A DNA stretch of 64,000 bases from Treponema sp. (GTDB lineage Bacteria; Spirochaetota; Spirochaetia; Treponematales; Treponemataceae), in NCBI GenBank assembly GCA_024693715.1, contig JAILKS010000034.1, forward strand, positions 93,072-157,071, in the 5' to 3' direction. The translations under genes and the position numbers were made by a program. The stretch's first letter is position 1. The number at the start of each line of letters is the position of its first letter. The notes below the pieces were generated by a model. It was not told the DNA's origin. It made no database searches and worked only from the letters and a program-made list of their open reading frames with translations. Shown here piece by piece: positions 8,685 to 17,357 of the stretch.

Positions 8685-9475
8685 AAACTGTTCTGCTTGC
8701 AAAAAACATTCCTGAACTCCTCTTTCAGATTAACAACAACAAGGACATACGCGTTGTCGGAGGCTGTACAAACCTTACATCTGACCCCGAAAAGATTGTT
8801 TCAACACATGGCATTAAAGAACTTTCTCAGATTATCCGTCACGAACGCTACATAGACGCAGGTCCTGGCACAAAAATCATGCAGCTTATAAACGTAGGAG
8901 TTAATCACATCCCGCAGGTTTTATACGATGCGTTAATAAGCATAGCTAATCCTCTTATACAGAACATCGCAACTATAGGAGGAAATATCTGTCATGAAGG
9001 ACAAAAACTTACTCTTTTTGCACCACTTATGGTTTTAGATGCAAAAATTGAATACAAAAATCAGACAGAAACTCATGTAGAATCAATCCTTAATTTCAAA
9101 AAGCTTCCGGAAAAATATATTCTTACAAATATAAGGATTCCTATTCCTGATTCAAATATTTCAATTTTCAGAAGAATAGGACCGGAACATTCAATAAATG
9201 AGCAGTCTGCATCCTTTGCATTCATAGCAACAACTGAAAAAAATACTCTGGTAGAAATGCATCTTGCCTTTGCCGGACCTTTTGCTTTCAGAAGCAGACA
9301 GTTAGAAAGCAACATCATGGGACATAAGCTTCCATTAACTAACAAGGATATTTCCGGAATAATGCAGACAATCGAATCAGAATTTAACGAAGCGTGTAAA
9401 GATCAGATGATTAGTGAAGTAATGATTCAGCAGTTTTTGAATCTTGCAAGATACAGTTTTGAACAATTAACTTAA
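8681..9475 (+). CDS. FAD-binding subunit of the xanthine dehydrogenase-like complex
   Basis: 264 residues, slightly shorter than typical CoxM/XdhB subunits of about 280-290. The PCMH-type FAD motifs are visible: VVGGCTNL near residue 25 (normally GGGTNL) and SIANPLIQNIATIGGNICH near residue 90-110 (normally ASPQIRNVATIGGN). The usual SP--D segment after it is altered to EGQKLTL. The C-terminal CO-dehydrogenase flavoprotein domain follows (IPDSNISIFRRIGPE). It should hold FAD and exchange electrons with an external acceptor. It is the last gene of the five-gene operon; 60 bases separate it from phosphoglucomutase. Confidence 0.8.
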   Translation: MKTVLLAKNIPELLFQINNNKDIRVVGGCTNLTSDPEKIVSTHGIKELSQIIRHERYIDAGPGTKIMQLINVGVNHIPQVLYDALISIANPLIQNIATIGGNICHEGQKLTLFAPLMVLDAKIEYKNQTETHVESILNFKKLPEKYILTNIRIPIPDSNISIFRRIGPEHSINEQSASFAFIATTEKNTLVEMHLAFAGPFAFRSRQLESNIMGHKLPLTNKDISGIMQTIESEFNEACKDQMISEVMIQQFLNLARYSFEQLT

Positions 9476-9479
9476 TCAC

Positions 9480-9508
9480 TTTAAAATTCAAAAAAAATAG
9501 GTTATTAT
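9480..9508 (+). promoter_or_regulatory. Possible promoter of phosphoglucomutase gene
   Basis: TTTAAA at 9480-9485 and TATTAT at 9503-9508 are 17 bases apart, with an AGGAG ribosome site at 9524-9528 before the ATG. The -35 is weak and the whole gap is AT-rich, so this is only a candidate; read-through from the upstream operon is also possible. Confidence 0.35.
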
Positions 9509-9535
9509 AAATATATATAAATCAGGAGTTATAGT

Positions 9536-11281
9536 ATGGATAAATCAGAAATATTACAAAAAGCAAAAGATTATATCAATGCTGAGCAGGATAAAAGATT
9601 CAGCAGGGAAATTGAAGACTTAATCGCACAGGAAAACTATACGGAGCTGGAAGACCGCTTCTATCAGACTTTGGAATTTGGTACTGGTGGACTTAGAGGC
9701 ATTATGGGTGGCGGAACTAACCGCATGAATACACTCGAAATCAACATGGCAACACAAGGACTTGCAAACTATGTAATAAAAGCATTTCCTGAAAAAGCTA
9801 AGGCAGGTACATTAAGTGCAGTTATTGCTTATGACAGCCGTTTAAACTCTGATGTTTTCGCAGAAGCAACAGCATTGATTTTCGCTGCAAATGGAATCAA
9901 AGCATATCTTTTCTCAAGCCTTCGCCCTACTCCAGAGCTTTCCTTCGCAATCAGATCACTTAAGGCAGATACAGGCGTCGTAGTTACAGCATCTCACAAC
10001 CCACGCATGTACAACGGATATAAGGCATACTGGAATGACGGAGCACAGGTTATTGAACCTCATGATGTCGGGATCATTGAAGAAGTTAACAAAGTAAAAG
10101 AAGTAAAAACAATGACTCGTGTTGAGGCAATCGCAAGAGGAAAACTTGAAATCATTGATAAAGAAATTGATGAAAAATTCTGGGATATGTGTAAGGCACA
10201 GCTTTTCCGCCCTGATCTCATCAAGGAAAAAGCAAAGGATGTAAGAATTGTTTATACACCATTGCACGGTACAGGAGCAATGCATGTTGAAAAGGTTCTT
10301 GGTGATTTGGGACTTAATATAATTACAGTTCCAGAACAGCGTGAACCTGATGGAAATTTCCCAACAGTTGAAAAACCAAATCCTGAAGAAAAGCCTGCAC
10401 TTAAAATGGCAGTTGATCTTGCGATTAAAGAAAAAGCAGATGGTCTTATGGCAACTGACCCTGATTCTGACCGCTTCGGAACAGCTTTCCCTGATAAAAA
10501 CGGAAATTTTGTATTGTTAAGCGGAAACCAGATGGGTGCACTTTTAATGGAATATGTATTCCTTTCAAGAAAAGAATTCAACAAAATGCCTTCAAATGCA
10601 GCATGCGTACGTTCTATTGTAACATCGCCGTTCGGTGATTATATCTGTAAAAAATTCAATGTTACTATGCTTGAATGTCTGACAGGTTTTAAATGGATCG
10701 CAAACGTAGAAGCAACCTTTGAAAAAAGCGGAAAATATGAATATGTTTTCGGACTTGAAGAAAGCTATGGTTATAAGATTGAAAAGGAAGTAATGGATAA
10801 GGACGGTGTTTCTGCTGCTGCAATGTGTGCCGAAATGATTTTATACTGGCGTTCTAAGGGAAAAAGTCTTCTTGAACATCTTGATGACATGTATAAAACA
10901 TACGGATATTTTGAAGACCGTTCAATTTCACAGAATTTCCCGGGTCAAAGCGGTGTTGCAACAATGAAAAACATGATGGCATCTTTGAGAACATCATCTC
11001 CTGCTACACTTGGAGGCCAGAAAGTTGTAAAAGTCAGAGATTTAATGAACGATCCTGAATTACCAAAGAGCAATGTACTTCAGTTCTATCTTGAAAGCGG
11101 AACAATCGTAAGTGCAAGACCTAGTGGAACAGAACCGAAAATAAAGTTCTATATCAATTCTATGGTTCCTGCCGGTGATGGTTCAGATGAATGGCTTGCC
11201 CAGGCAAAAGAAAAAGCTGCAAAGCTTTGTGATGGAATTTCTGCAGATATTCAAAAAGTTATAGATGCAGCATCCAAATAG
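9536..11281 (+). CDS. Phosphoglucomutase/phosphomannomutase (PgcA type)
   Basis: 581 residues, the normal size of the larger alpha-phosphohexomutases. All four family signatures are present: the phospho-serine loop TASHNPRMYNGYK (Ser153), the Mg-binding DPDSDRFG, the sugar-binding GLEESYGY and the phosphate-binding RPSGTEPKIKFY. It interconverts hexose 1- and 6-phosphates, feeding nucleotide-sugar synthesis and glycolysis; whether glucose or mannose is preferred is not visible. The ATG follows AGGAG with proper spacing. Its position directly after the nucleotide-sugar operon fits a supply role. Confidence 0.92.
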   Translation: MDKSEILQKAKDYINAEQDKRFSREIEDLIAQENYTELEDRFYQTLEFGTGGLRGIMGGGTNRMNTLEINMATQGLANYVIKAFPEKAKAGTLSAVIAYDSRLNSDVFAEATALIFAANGIKAYLFSSLRPTPELSFAIRSLKADTGVVVTASHNPRMYNGYKAYWNDGAQVIEPHDVGIIEEVNKVKEVKTMTRVEAIARGKLEIIDKEIDEKFWDMCKAQLFRPDLIKEKAKDVRIVYTPLHGTGAMHVEKVLGDLGLNIITVPEQREPDGNFPTVEKPNPEEKPALKMAVDLAIKEKADGLMATDPDSDRFGTAFPDKNGNFVLLSGNQMGALLMEYVFLSRKEFNKMPSNAACVRSIVTSPFGDYICKKFNVTMLECLTGFKWIANVEATFEKSGKYEYVFGLEESYGYKIEKEVMDKDGVSAAAMCAEMILYWRSKGKSLLEHLDDMYKTYGYFEDRSISQNFPGQSGVATMKNMMASLRTSSPATLGGQKVVKVRDLMNDPELPKSNVLQFYLESGTIVSARPSGTEPKIKFYINSMVPAGDGSDEWLAQAKEKAAKLCDGISADIQKVIDAASK

Positions 11282-11303
11282 AATACTCAAGGACTTTAAA
11301 AAA

Positions 11304-11834
11304 ATGCATCTGCTATATGAGGCAGGTGCAGTTTTTACTGCAATAGATACAGAAACAACATCAATTACTCCCAAAAACGGCAGGATAATGGAAATTGGGG
11401 CCGTAAAATTTGATAAGGACGGCATCATATCTACATTTAACCAGCTTTTTAATCCTCAGTGCATAATTCCACCGTTCGTTTCACAACTTACAGGAATTAC
11501 ACAAAGGATGGTAATCACAAGTCCGCTTATTTCAGAAAAGCTCCCTGATTTTATAAAAATGATTGAAAACACGATTCTTATTGCTCATAATGCACAATTT
11601 GATTTGAATTTCATCAACGCCGAATGCATACGCTTTGAGCTTGAACCGACTGGCAACAAAGCAATAGATACGCTTCAGTTTTCTCGATGGTTTTATCCGT
11701 CAATGGAAAAACACAAGCTTGATTATCTTGCTCAACAATTAAAAATAGACTCTGGTCATTCACACAGGACCTATGATGATGCAAATGCATGTATGCATCT
11801 TTTCGTTAAGATGTGTACTGAATCAAAAGATTAA
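11304..11834 (+). CDS. DnaQ-like 3'-5' exonuclease (DEDDh)
   Basis: 176 residues from the ATG at 11304, chosen because AAGGA lies 10 bases upstream; an in-frame ATG at 11265 inside the phosphoglucomutase gene lacks a ribosome site. ExoI (AIDTETT), ExoII (AHNAQFDLNFI) and ExoIII (HRTYDDANA) motifs are intact, as in DNA polymerase III epsilon or oligonuclease-type enzymes. There is no BRCT or UvrC extension. It may be the proofreading subunit or a stand-alone exonuclease; the sequence does not decide. Its end overlaps the convergent LysM gene by 4 bases. Confidence 0.85.
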   Translation: MHLLYEAGAVFTAIDTETTSITPKNGRIMEIGAVKFDKDGIISTFNQLFNPQCIIPPFVSQLTGITQRMVITSPLISEKLPDFIKMIENTILIAHNAQFDLNFINAECIRFELEPTGNKAIDTLQFSRWFYPSMEKHKLDYLAQQLKIDSGHSHRTYDDANACMHLFVKMCTESKD

Positions 11835-12694
11835 TTTCTCGGTGCTTTAGCCGGATCTATAGGATGTCCGTTCTGGAAAACCATAAAAGTAATCTGAGAT
11901 TTACCGCTTATTGAATCAACACCGGCAGTTCCTATTTCTTTACCGAAAAGAACATAATCACCCTTCTTTACCTTTACGTTATTAACACCCATATATGAAT
12001 AAATAATTCCTGTCTGAGACTGTACAAAAATAACCTGTCCAAATCCACGGTAAACACCAATATACATTACAGTTCCTTCACGGATACAGGTAACTTTTTC
12101 ATTTGCAGCTGCTGAAAGCTGAACTCCTGAAGCTTTTCCTTTTAACGTAGTAACTTTAGGATTTTTTACCGGCCACACGGTTGATGAATCTGCCTGAACT
12201 GTTTTGCCATAATTTCGTGTATCAGGAGCTTTTGTCGCAACTGCAGGTGTTTCCGTTGAAGTTTTTACAGATGTATCTTTAATCTTAAGTTTCTGTCCTA
12301 CTTTTATGACTGTATTAGCATCAAGATTATTGAGTGCAAGAAGTTCTGCAACTGTCATATTATTTCTTTTTGCAATCGAATAAAGTGTATCTCCTTTTAC
12401 AACAGTATAAACTGTTGTTTTTACATTAACGGTTGTTTTTGAATCATCAGTATTAAGTGCAACAGCATTATTAATATCAGCTTTTGGGATAATTAATTTC
12501 TGTCCTTCTTTTATGACAGTCTTATCTGTAATATTATTTGCAGAGCATAATTCCGCAACAGTAATCTGATATTTCCTGCTTATAGAATATAAAGTATCAC
12601 CCTTCTGAACCTTATAGGAAGAATCAGCATAAATAAAAGCGGATAATATAATAAACAATACAATTCCGATAGATATTTTACGTAAATTTCTCAT
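11831..12694 (-). CDS. LysM / degenerate LytM (M23) envelope protein, NlpD-like
   Basis: 287 residues: signal peptide (about 1-23), LysM at about 27-70 (YKVQKGDTLYSISRKYQ), a second LysM at about 97-140 (YTVVKGDTLYSIAKRNN), and a C-terminal LytM/M23 fold from about 185. The zinc ligands of M23 peptidases are gone: the H-x3-D region reads GVQLSAA and the H-x-H region reads SQITFMVF. That is the pattern of NlpD/EnvC regulators, which activate amidases at division rather than cut peptidoglycan themselves. I infer a periplasmic peptidoglycan-binding regulator. No ribosome site precedes the ATG; a GATAAT box ends 6 bases upstream. Confidence 0.85.
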   Translation of the reverse strand: MRNLRKISIGIVLFIILSAFIYADSSYKVQKGDTLYSISRKYQITVAELCSANNITDKTVIKEGQKLIIPKADINNAVALNTDDSKTTVNVKTTVYTVVKGDTLYSIAKRNNMTVAELLALNNLDANTVIKVGQKLKIKDTSVKTSTETPAVATKAPDTRNYGKTVQADSSTVWPVKNPKVTTLKGKASGVQLSAAANEKVTCIREGTVMYIGVYRGFGQVIFVQSQTGIIYSYMGVNNVKVKKGDYVLFGKEIGTAGVDSISGKSQITFMVFQNGHPIDPAKAPRN

Positions 12695-12700
12695 AAAATT

Positions 12701-12706
12701 ATTATC
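12701..12706 (-). promoter_or_regulatory. -10 box giving a possible leaderless transcript of the LysM gene
   Basis: GATAAT on the minus strand ends 6 bases before the ATG at 12694, so transcription should begin at or next to the A of the start codon. The upstream sequence has no Shine-Dalgarno. No convincing -35 is seen; TTCAAA lies 18 bases upstream. Confidence 0.45.
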
Positions 12707-12708
12707 GG

Positions 12709-12726
12709 AAAAAAATCGATTTTTTT
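12709..12726. repeat. Perfect 18-bp A/T palindrome A7-TCGA-T7
   Basis: The sequence reads seven A, TCGA, seven T and is its own reverse complement. It lies between the end of the HD-domain gene and the LysM gene start, immediately upstream of the proposed -10 box. It could be a bent operator or a weak bidirectional terminator for the HD gene. Confidence 0.5.
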
Positions 12727-12734
12727 TGAATAAA

Positions 12735-13949
12735 TTACATCAAACTATGAAATAAACTGTAAACATTTATTCCGCTTATAATTTCATCTTTTTTATAATA
12801 ATTCAAAAGTCCTTCACGACCGGTCACAAGATGAATTGAAGTAATTCCATGTTTTATTGAAATATCAGCTTCCATTAATGCCGAAAGATGATCACAAATA
12901 CGGATTAATCTTCCATCAACCGGATTATATTTTTCTTCATTATATTTAGAATTCAAATCATCGAAAGAAACAATCTCAACCTTACCGTCAACGTTTATTC
13001 TGTCAAAAAATTCATCGTTGGTAAAATAAATTACCTCATCAACATAAAAATCACGCATTAAAGGAACAAGCTCTTTATTGACAATTTCATCCTCGATTTT
13101 CTTAACGATATTCGGAAGCTCGTTCGTTGCCTGCTTTACAGGAGATATAATGTCTCTTGTAACAGATTCAGGTAAATCATGAAAAAGAGCACTGAAAAAA
13201 GTATTAATAACACGTTTTTCGCACATCTTAACACTGCTTTCACGACCCATTAGCAGTGATAAAATTGCAACATAAAATGAATGACCTAAAACAGATGTGT
13301 GCGGTATGCGAGGAGTCTGATTCCATCTTGTCTGAAAACGAAGCTGTTCAATTTTCAAAAGAAAATCAAATTCCTTCTGACGAGTCATGAATTTCTGTAA
13401 GCCTTCAAGATCCAGATATGGCTGTATCCCTGATTTTAAATCTGCTTCAATATCTGCAAGGCGTTCTTTTTCGTTAACAACAGAAATCATTTCCAGTTCA
13501 CGAAGTGTAGAAAACTTATGGGCAGCATTATATATATGACGTGAAAGTTTTAAATCATCCGGAGTTTTAAAAGAACCGGCTTTCTGCCCTATATAGATTG
13601 TAAATTTAGAAAAAAGTTCATCATCTTTTATAAGCTGCCTGTATTGATTCAATACCCATTCATTAAGACGCATATATTCAAGCGGAAATTCCTTCTTCAA
13701 CTTCTGCTGAACAGGAGCCTTTATATCACAAAGGGCAATTTTTTTAAGCAGATCAAAAAGTGAAGCATAAATCATCCAGTTCCAGTCAACTTTATTTCCC
13801 TTGTTTTCCTCAAACTTTCCGATTATATAGGCAATCACCATTTTTTCTGCAGCTTTATCCATTTCTACAAGATCAAACGGTCGGACAAGGTCATTCCATC
13901 TTTGAATAGAAAAACCTTCAAATATTTTTAAAACGAGATTTTTTTCCAT
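12735..13949 (-). CDS. HD-domain hydrolase-like protein
   Basis: 404 residues, no signal peptide. The C-terminal half holds an HD domain of the YfbR/HD_3 type: HTSVLGHSF near residue 220 gives the first His, and FFSALFHDLPESVTRDIISPVK near 250 gives the His-Asp pair. Such domains cleave phosphate from nucleotides or similar compounds. The N-terminal 190 residues are helical and unlike a known domain to me. A stretch RICDHLSALMEADISI near residue 345 would supply the last Asp ligand. The ATG has only a poor ribosome site and the gene follows the unknown 267-residue gene by 18 bases, so it is likely part of the cheW-recN transcript. Confidence 0.7.
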   Translation of the reverse strand: MEKNLVLKIFEGFSIQRWNDLVRPFDLVEMDKAAEKMVIAYIIGKFEENKGNKVDWNWMIYASLFDLLKKIALCDIKAPVQQKLKKEFPLEYMRLNEWVLNQYRQLIKDDELFSKFTIYIGQKAGSFKTPDDLKLSRHIYNAAHKFSTLRELEMISVVNEKERLADIEADLKSGIQPYLDLEGLQKFMTRQKEFDFLLKIEQLRFQTRWNQTPRIPHTSVLGHSFYVAILSLLMGRESSVKMCEKRVINTFFSALFHDLPESVTRDIISPVKQATNELPNIVKKIEDEIVNKELVPLMRDFYVDEVIYFTNDEFFDRINVDGKVEIVSFDDLNSKYNEEKYNPVDGRLIRICDHLSALMEADISIKHGITSIHLVTGREGLLNYYKKDEIISGINVYSLFHSLM

Positions 13950-13967
13950 AACAATGCACTCTAACGA

Positions 13968-14771
13968 TTAATTGCTCAAGCCTTTTTTGTGATCTGCATC
14001 CATTTTGTCCTTCCAGACAACTGCTTTTTTCTTAACTTCTTCTGCCTGATCACTTTGACCTAAAACTATATATACTTTTCGCAATGCAAGAAGATATTTA
14101 ATTGCATCACGCATATCATCAATTCGTCTGGTAGAAAGCTCATAACGGTCACGATAACCGTTTGCCGCATTATTCAAAAGCTTTATTATAAGTCTTATAA
14201 ACAAAACTGTTGTCTCATAATGCTCAGAACGAGGATCAAAATAATCCTTATTTGCTTCCTTCATATCAATAAGATTTTTTGTTACAGTTGTAAAACGCCC
14301 TTCAAGTTCAACAAAAGACCACTTCCATTTACTATTATCACCAAAGGCATCTTTTAAAACCTGAATGGAAAGTCCAAGCTTTCTGATAATCAAATAACGC
14401 CTGTCTATATCAACACTTGAAATTTTTTCATGATAAGGTGCAAGATCTGAAAAAGGACAATCGATAAAGTTAGAAACAATTTCTTCAAGATAAATTATCG
14501 CTTTATATAAAATCTTTCTCGATTCATTCAAAGCATCATTATTTTTAACTTCCATTAATTTCAAAGAAACACTGTTTTGAGCTACATAAAGCGATGAAAT
14601 ATAAATCATATCCTCACACAAGGTGATTTTCTTTAATTCTAAATCAGCATCACCTTTATGCATGCTTGCAAGCATTGTTTTTTCTTTTGAAAGTATCTGA
14701 GCGATTTTATCTTTATATGGTTTAATTGCCTGTGCGTAATTCTCTCTTGTCTCTTCAGAAATTTTTGCCAT
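13968..14771 (-). CDS. Conserved-looking cytoplasmic helical protein, function unknown
   Basis: 267 residues, starting at the ATG at 14771 that overlaps the recN stop as TGATG and follows a GGAGG ribosome site; a TTG one codon earlier is an alternative. The protein has no signal peptide or membrane segment and appears almost wholly helical, with charged heptad-like stretches (for example RYELSTRRIDDMRDAIKYLL). I recognise no family. Translational coupling to recN makes a shared function possible but not shown. Confidence 0.65.
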   Translation of the reverse strand: MAKISEETRENYAQAIKPYKDKIAQILSKEKTMLASMHKGDADLELKKITLCEDMIYISSLYVAQNSVSLKLMEVKNNDALNESRKILYKAIIYLEEIVSNFIDCPFSDLAPYHEKISSVDIDRRYLIIRKLGLSIQVLKDAFGDNSKWKWSFVELEGRFTTVTKNLIDMKEANKDYFDPRSEHYETTVLFIRLIIKLLNNAANGYRDRYELSTRRIDDMRDAIKYLLALRKVYIVLGQSDQAEEVKKKAVVWKDKMDADHKKGLSN

Positions 14772-16510
14772 CAAAAACCTCCGCTGAATTTTTCTAACAT
14801 CGATCGTGCGTGAATTAAAGACTGTTCTGTATCAGAATCACCTGACAGCATTCTCGCAATTTCCTGAATACGTTCATTACCGCACACTTCATGTACATTC
14901 GAAGATGTAATTCCACCGGAAACTGCCTTTTCAATCTTTATCTGATTATCGGCATAAACTGCAATACTCGCTAGATGTGTAATACAGAAAATTTGTCTGT
15001 TCTTTGCAAGGGATTTCATATGTGAACCAACAGCTACTGCAACTTCACCACCAATTCCAGTATCAATTTCATCAAAAATCAAAGTATCTACACTGTCTGA
15101 CTGAGCAAAAATTGTTTTTAATGCAAGCATAACGCGTGAAAGCTCACCACCAGAAGCAATCTTTGCAAGAGGAAGCAAAGGATTTCCGGGATTCGCACTG
15201 ATTAAAAATTCAATATTATCCTTTCCGTATGGTCCGCAAATCTGCTCAACCTCAGAACCATTTTTTTCAGTAATGCTTACTTCAAAATGTGTTCCATTCA
15301 TTCCAAGCTTTGAAAGAATCTGATCAACTTCAACATTCAATTTTATGGCAGCAGCCTTTCGTTTTTCAGATAGAATATTTGCCCGCTGTAAAATCTCATG
15401 TTCAAGCTGTCTTATTTCAGTTGCCAGAACATCACGCTTATTATTACCGTCAGAATTTTCTTCAACATATTGTTTTGCAGAAGAAAGAAAATCAATTACT
15501 TCACTGAGCGGAGCATTTACGCTTGATGCGTATTTTTTCTTGAGATTATTGATTACCGAAAGTCTTTCCTGAACCTCAGAAAGTCTTGAAGGATCAAACA
15601 CAAGTTTGTTTTTATATGATAAAAATTCATCGGAAATATCAGATAATTCATAAAAAGCAGATTCAATTCTTTCATCAAGGGCAGAAACAGACTTATCCAT
15701 CTCAACAACAACTGAAGATTCCCTTCGTACTTTCTTTAAAAGCGGCACAATAGACATTTCAGATGATGAGAGCATTTCATTTATCTGTTCAACTTCAGAA
15801 TATATTTTTTCGAAGGATAATAATCTTCCCTCTTCATCTTCAAGTATTTTGTCTTCATTTGGCTTAATATTTGCTTCAGATATTTCCTGAACTGCAAACG
15901 TCATCATATCAAGTTTTCGAAGACGTTCAGATTCAGACATTGAATATTCATTAAACTGATTTCTTTTAAAAACAAGCAGGGCATATCTTTTTTTGAACTC
16001 ATCAACCTCTGAAAGAATTCCAGCCCGTCCATCAAGAAATTTTCTATGTTCAGAAACCTTCATCAGTGACTGATGCTCATGCTGACCGTGAATATCTACT
16101 AAAAACGATGAAAATTGTGCAAGATCAGTTCTGGTTACCGGAGTATCATTTATCCATGCTCCTGATTTACCGGAATCCCTTATAAATCTTCGTAAAAGAA
16201 CTCTATTATTTTCAAGCGTTATTCCATGAAAATACAACCATTCATATGCATTAGAAGGTTCTTCATCTTCCTTAATACTAACAGGAGCTGAAGGGGGCTG
16301 CAGAAAGAAAACGCCGCTCACAGACGCTTCATTTTTTCCATTTCTGATTTGAGTTACTTCAGCTTTGCCACCTAACAGAAACGAAAGTGCGCCTATTAAG
16401 ATTGATTTTCCGGCTCCCGTTTCACCTGAAAGAACAGTAAAACCGCGTTTAAATTCAAGATAATCTGATTCTATGAGAGCAAAATCTTTAATTGTTAATT
16501 CTTCAAGCAT
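14771..16510 (-). CDS. recN: DNA repair protein RecN
   Basis: 579 residues, typical for this SMC-like ATPase that gathers broken DNA ends for RecA-dependent repair. Walker A is GETGAGKSILIGALSFLLGG near residue 30, a coiled-coil core fills about 150-380, and the C-terminal ABC signature ASGGELSRVMLALK and Walker B LIFDEIDTGIGGEVA close the head domain. The start ATG overlaps the nadK end by 8 bases and has a GGGAGG ribosome site within nadK. It forms an operon with nadK upstream, an order common in bacteria. Confidence 0.93.
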   Translation of the reverse strand: MLEELTIKDFALIESDYLEFKRGFTVLSGETGAGKSILIGALSFLLGGKAEVTQIRNGKNEASVSGVFFLQPPSAPVSIKEDEEPSNAYEWLYFHGITLENNRVLLRRFIRDSGKSGAWINDTPVTRTDLAQFSSFLVDIHGQHEHQSLMKVSEHRKFLDGRAGILSEVDEFKKRYALLVFKRNQFNEYSMSESERLRKLDMMTFAVQEISEANIKPNEDKILEDEEGRLLSFEKIYSEVEQINEMLSSSEMSIVPLLKKVRRESSVVVEMDKSVSALDERIESAFYELSDISDEFLSYKNKLVFDPSRLSEVQERLSVINNLKKKYASSVNAPLSEVIDFLSSAKQYVEENSDGNNKRDVLATEIRQLEHEILQRANILSEKRKAAAIKLNVEVDQILSKLGMNGTHFEVSITEKNGSEVEQICGPYGKDNIEFLISANPGNPLLPLAKIASGGELSRVMLALKTIFAQSDSVDTLIFDEIDTGIGGEVAVAVGSHMKSLAKNRQIFCITHLASIAVYADNQIKIEKAVSGGITSSNVHEVCGNERIQEIARMLSGDSDTEQSLIHARSMLEKFSGGF

Positions 16511-17345
16511 GAGGCCCTCCCGACCAGTTCATTTTTGAACGCAATGCATTGTAAAAATTATCTTTTGTACTGCAGATTAATTTTATCTTTTTTTCAATTG
16601 TTGTAATAATAATTTTATCATTCGTCTGTAAAGTCACAGGCTCCTGTCCGTCAACAATCATACAGATTTCTTTTGTCCTGCACGGTTGAATCACAATTTC
16701 TATTTTTCCTTCTCCATTTAAAACAATTGGACGTGAAGATAGAGAAAAAGAATTAATCGGAGTAAAAACAAAAGCATTCAAAGAAGGTTCAACAATCGGA
16801 CCTCCTGCTGATGCAGAATATGCTGTAGAACCTGTTGCCGTGCTGACAATAACCCCATCTGATTTCAATTTACAAAGATGATATGAATTATACGAAACAT
16901 CAAGAGCTACCGTTCGTGCCGTATTTTTTGCACTGATTACAACATCATTCAAAGCATAAGATTTAGCGATGATTTTATCTTTACGATACAAATCAGCCTT
17001 AATCATTGTTCGTTCCTGATAAACTGCTTTATCATTCAAAAACAAATCAAGCTGTTTTTCCCATTCTTCTTTATTAATTGAAGCAATAAAACCAAATTCG
17101 CCAAGATTTATTGGAAAAATCGGAATGTTATAATCTATACTGTTTCTTGCCGCATAAAGAACAGTCCCATCACCGCCCAAAGTAACGACAAAATCATATT
17201 CAGAAAAAGATGTATCATCACAAAAGCCATCGTAACTTAATAAAACAACTTCATATCCCTTTTGTTTTAAAAAATCCGAAACCTTCTGCGAAAGAAAAAG
17301 AGATTCATCTTTACTTACATTAATCAAAACAAGAACTTTTTTCAT
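16503..17345 (-). CDS. nadK: NAD kinase
   Basis: 280 residues. The diagnostic motifs are GGDGTVLYAAR near residue 58, NLGEFGFIA near 81 and the conserved STATGSTAYSASAGGPIV near 160, which together bind NAD and the phosphate donor. It makes NADP in the cytoplasm. The AAGGATCCG ribosome site is 12 bases after the end of the DegT-like gene, so cheW, the DegT-like gene, nadK and recN look like one transcript. Confidence 0.93.
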   Translation of the reverse strand: MKKVLVLINVSKDESLFLSQKVSDFLKQKGYEVVLLSYDGFCDDTSFSEYDFVVTLGGDGTVLYAARNSIDYNIPIFPINLGEFGFIASINKEEWEKQLDLFLNDKAVYQERTMIKADLYRKDKIIAKSYALNDVVISAKNTARTVALDVSYNSYHLCKLKSDGVIVSTATGSTAYSASAGGPIVEPSLNAFVFTPINSFSLSSRPIVLNGEGKIEIVIQPCRTKEICMIVDGQEPVTLQTNDKIIITTIEKKIKLICSTKDNFYNALRSKMNWSGGPHA

Positions 17346-17357
17346 CGGATCCTTTTA

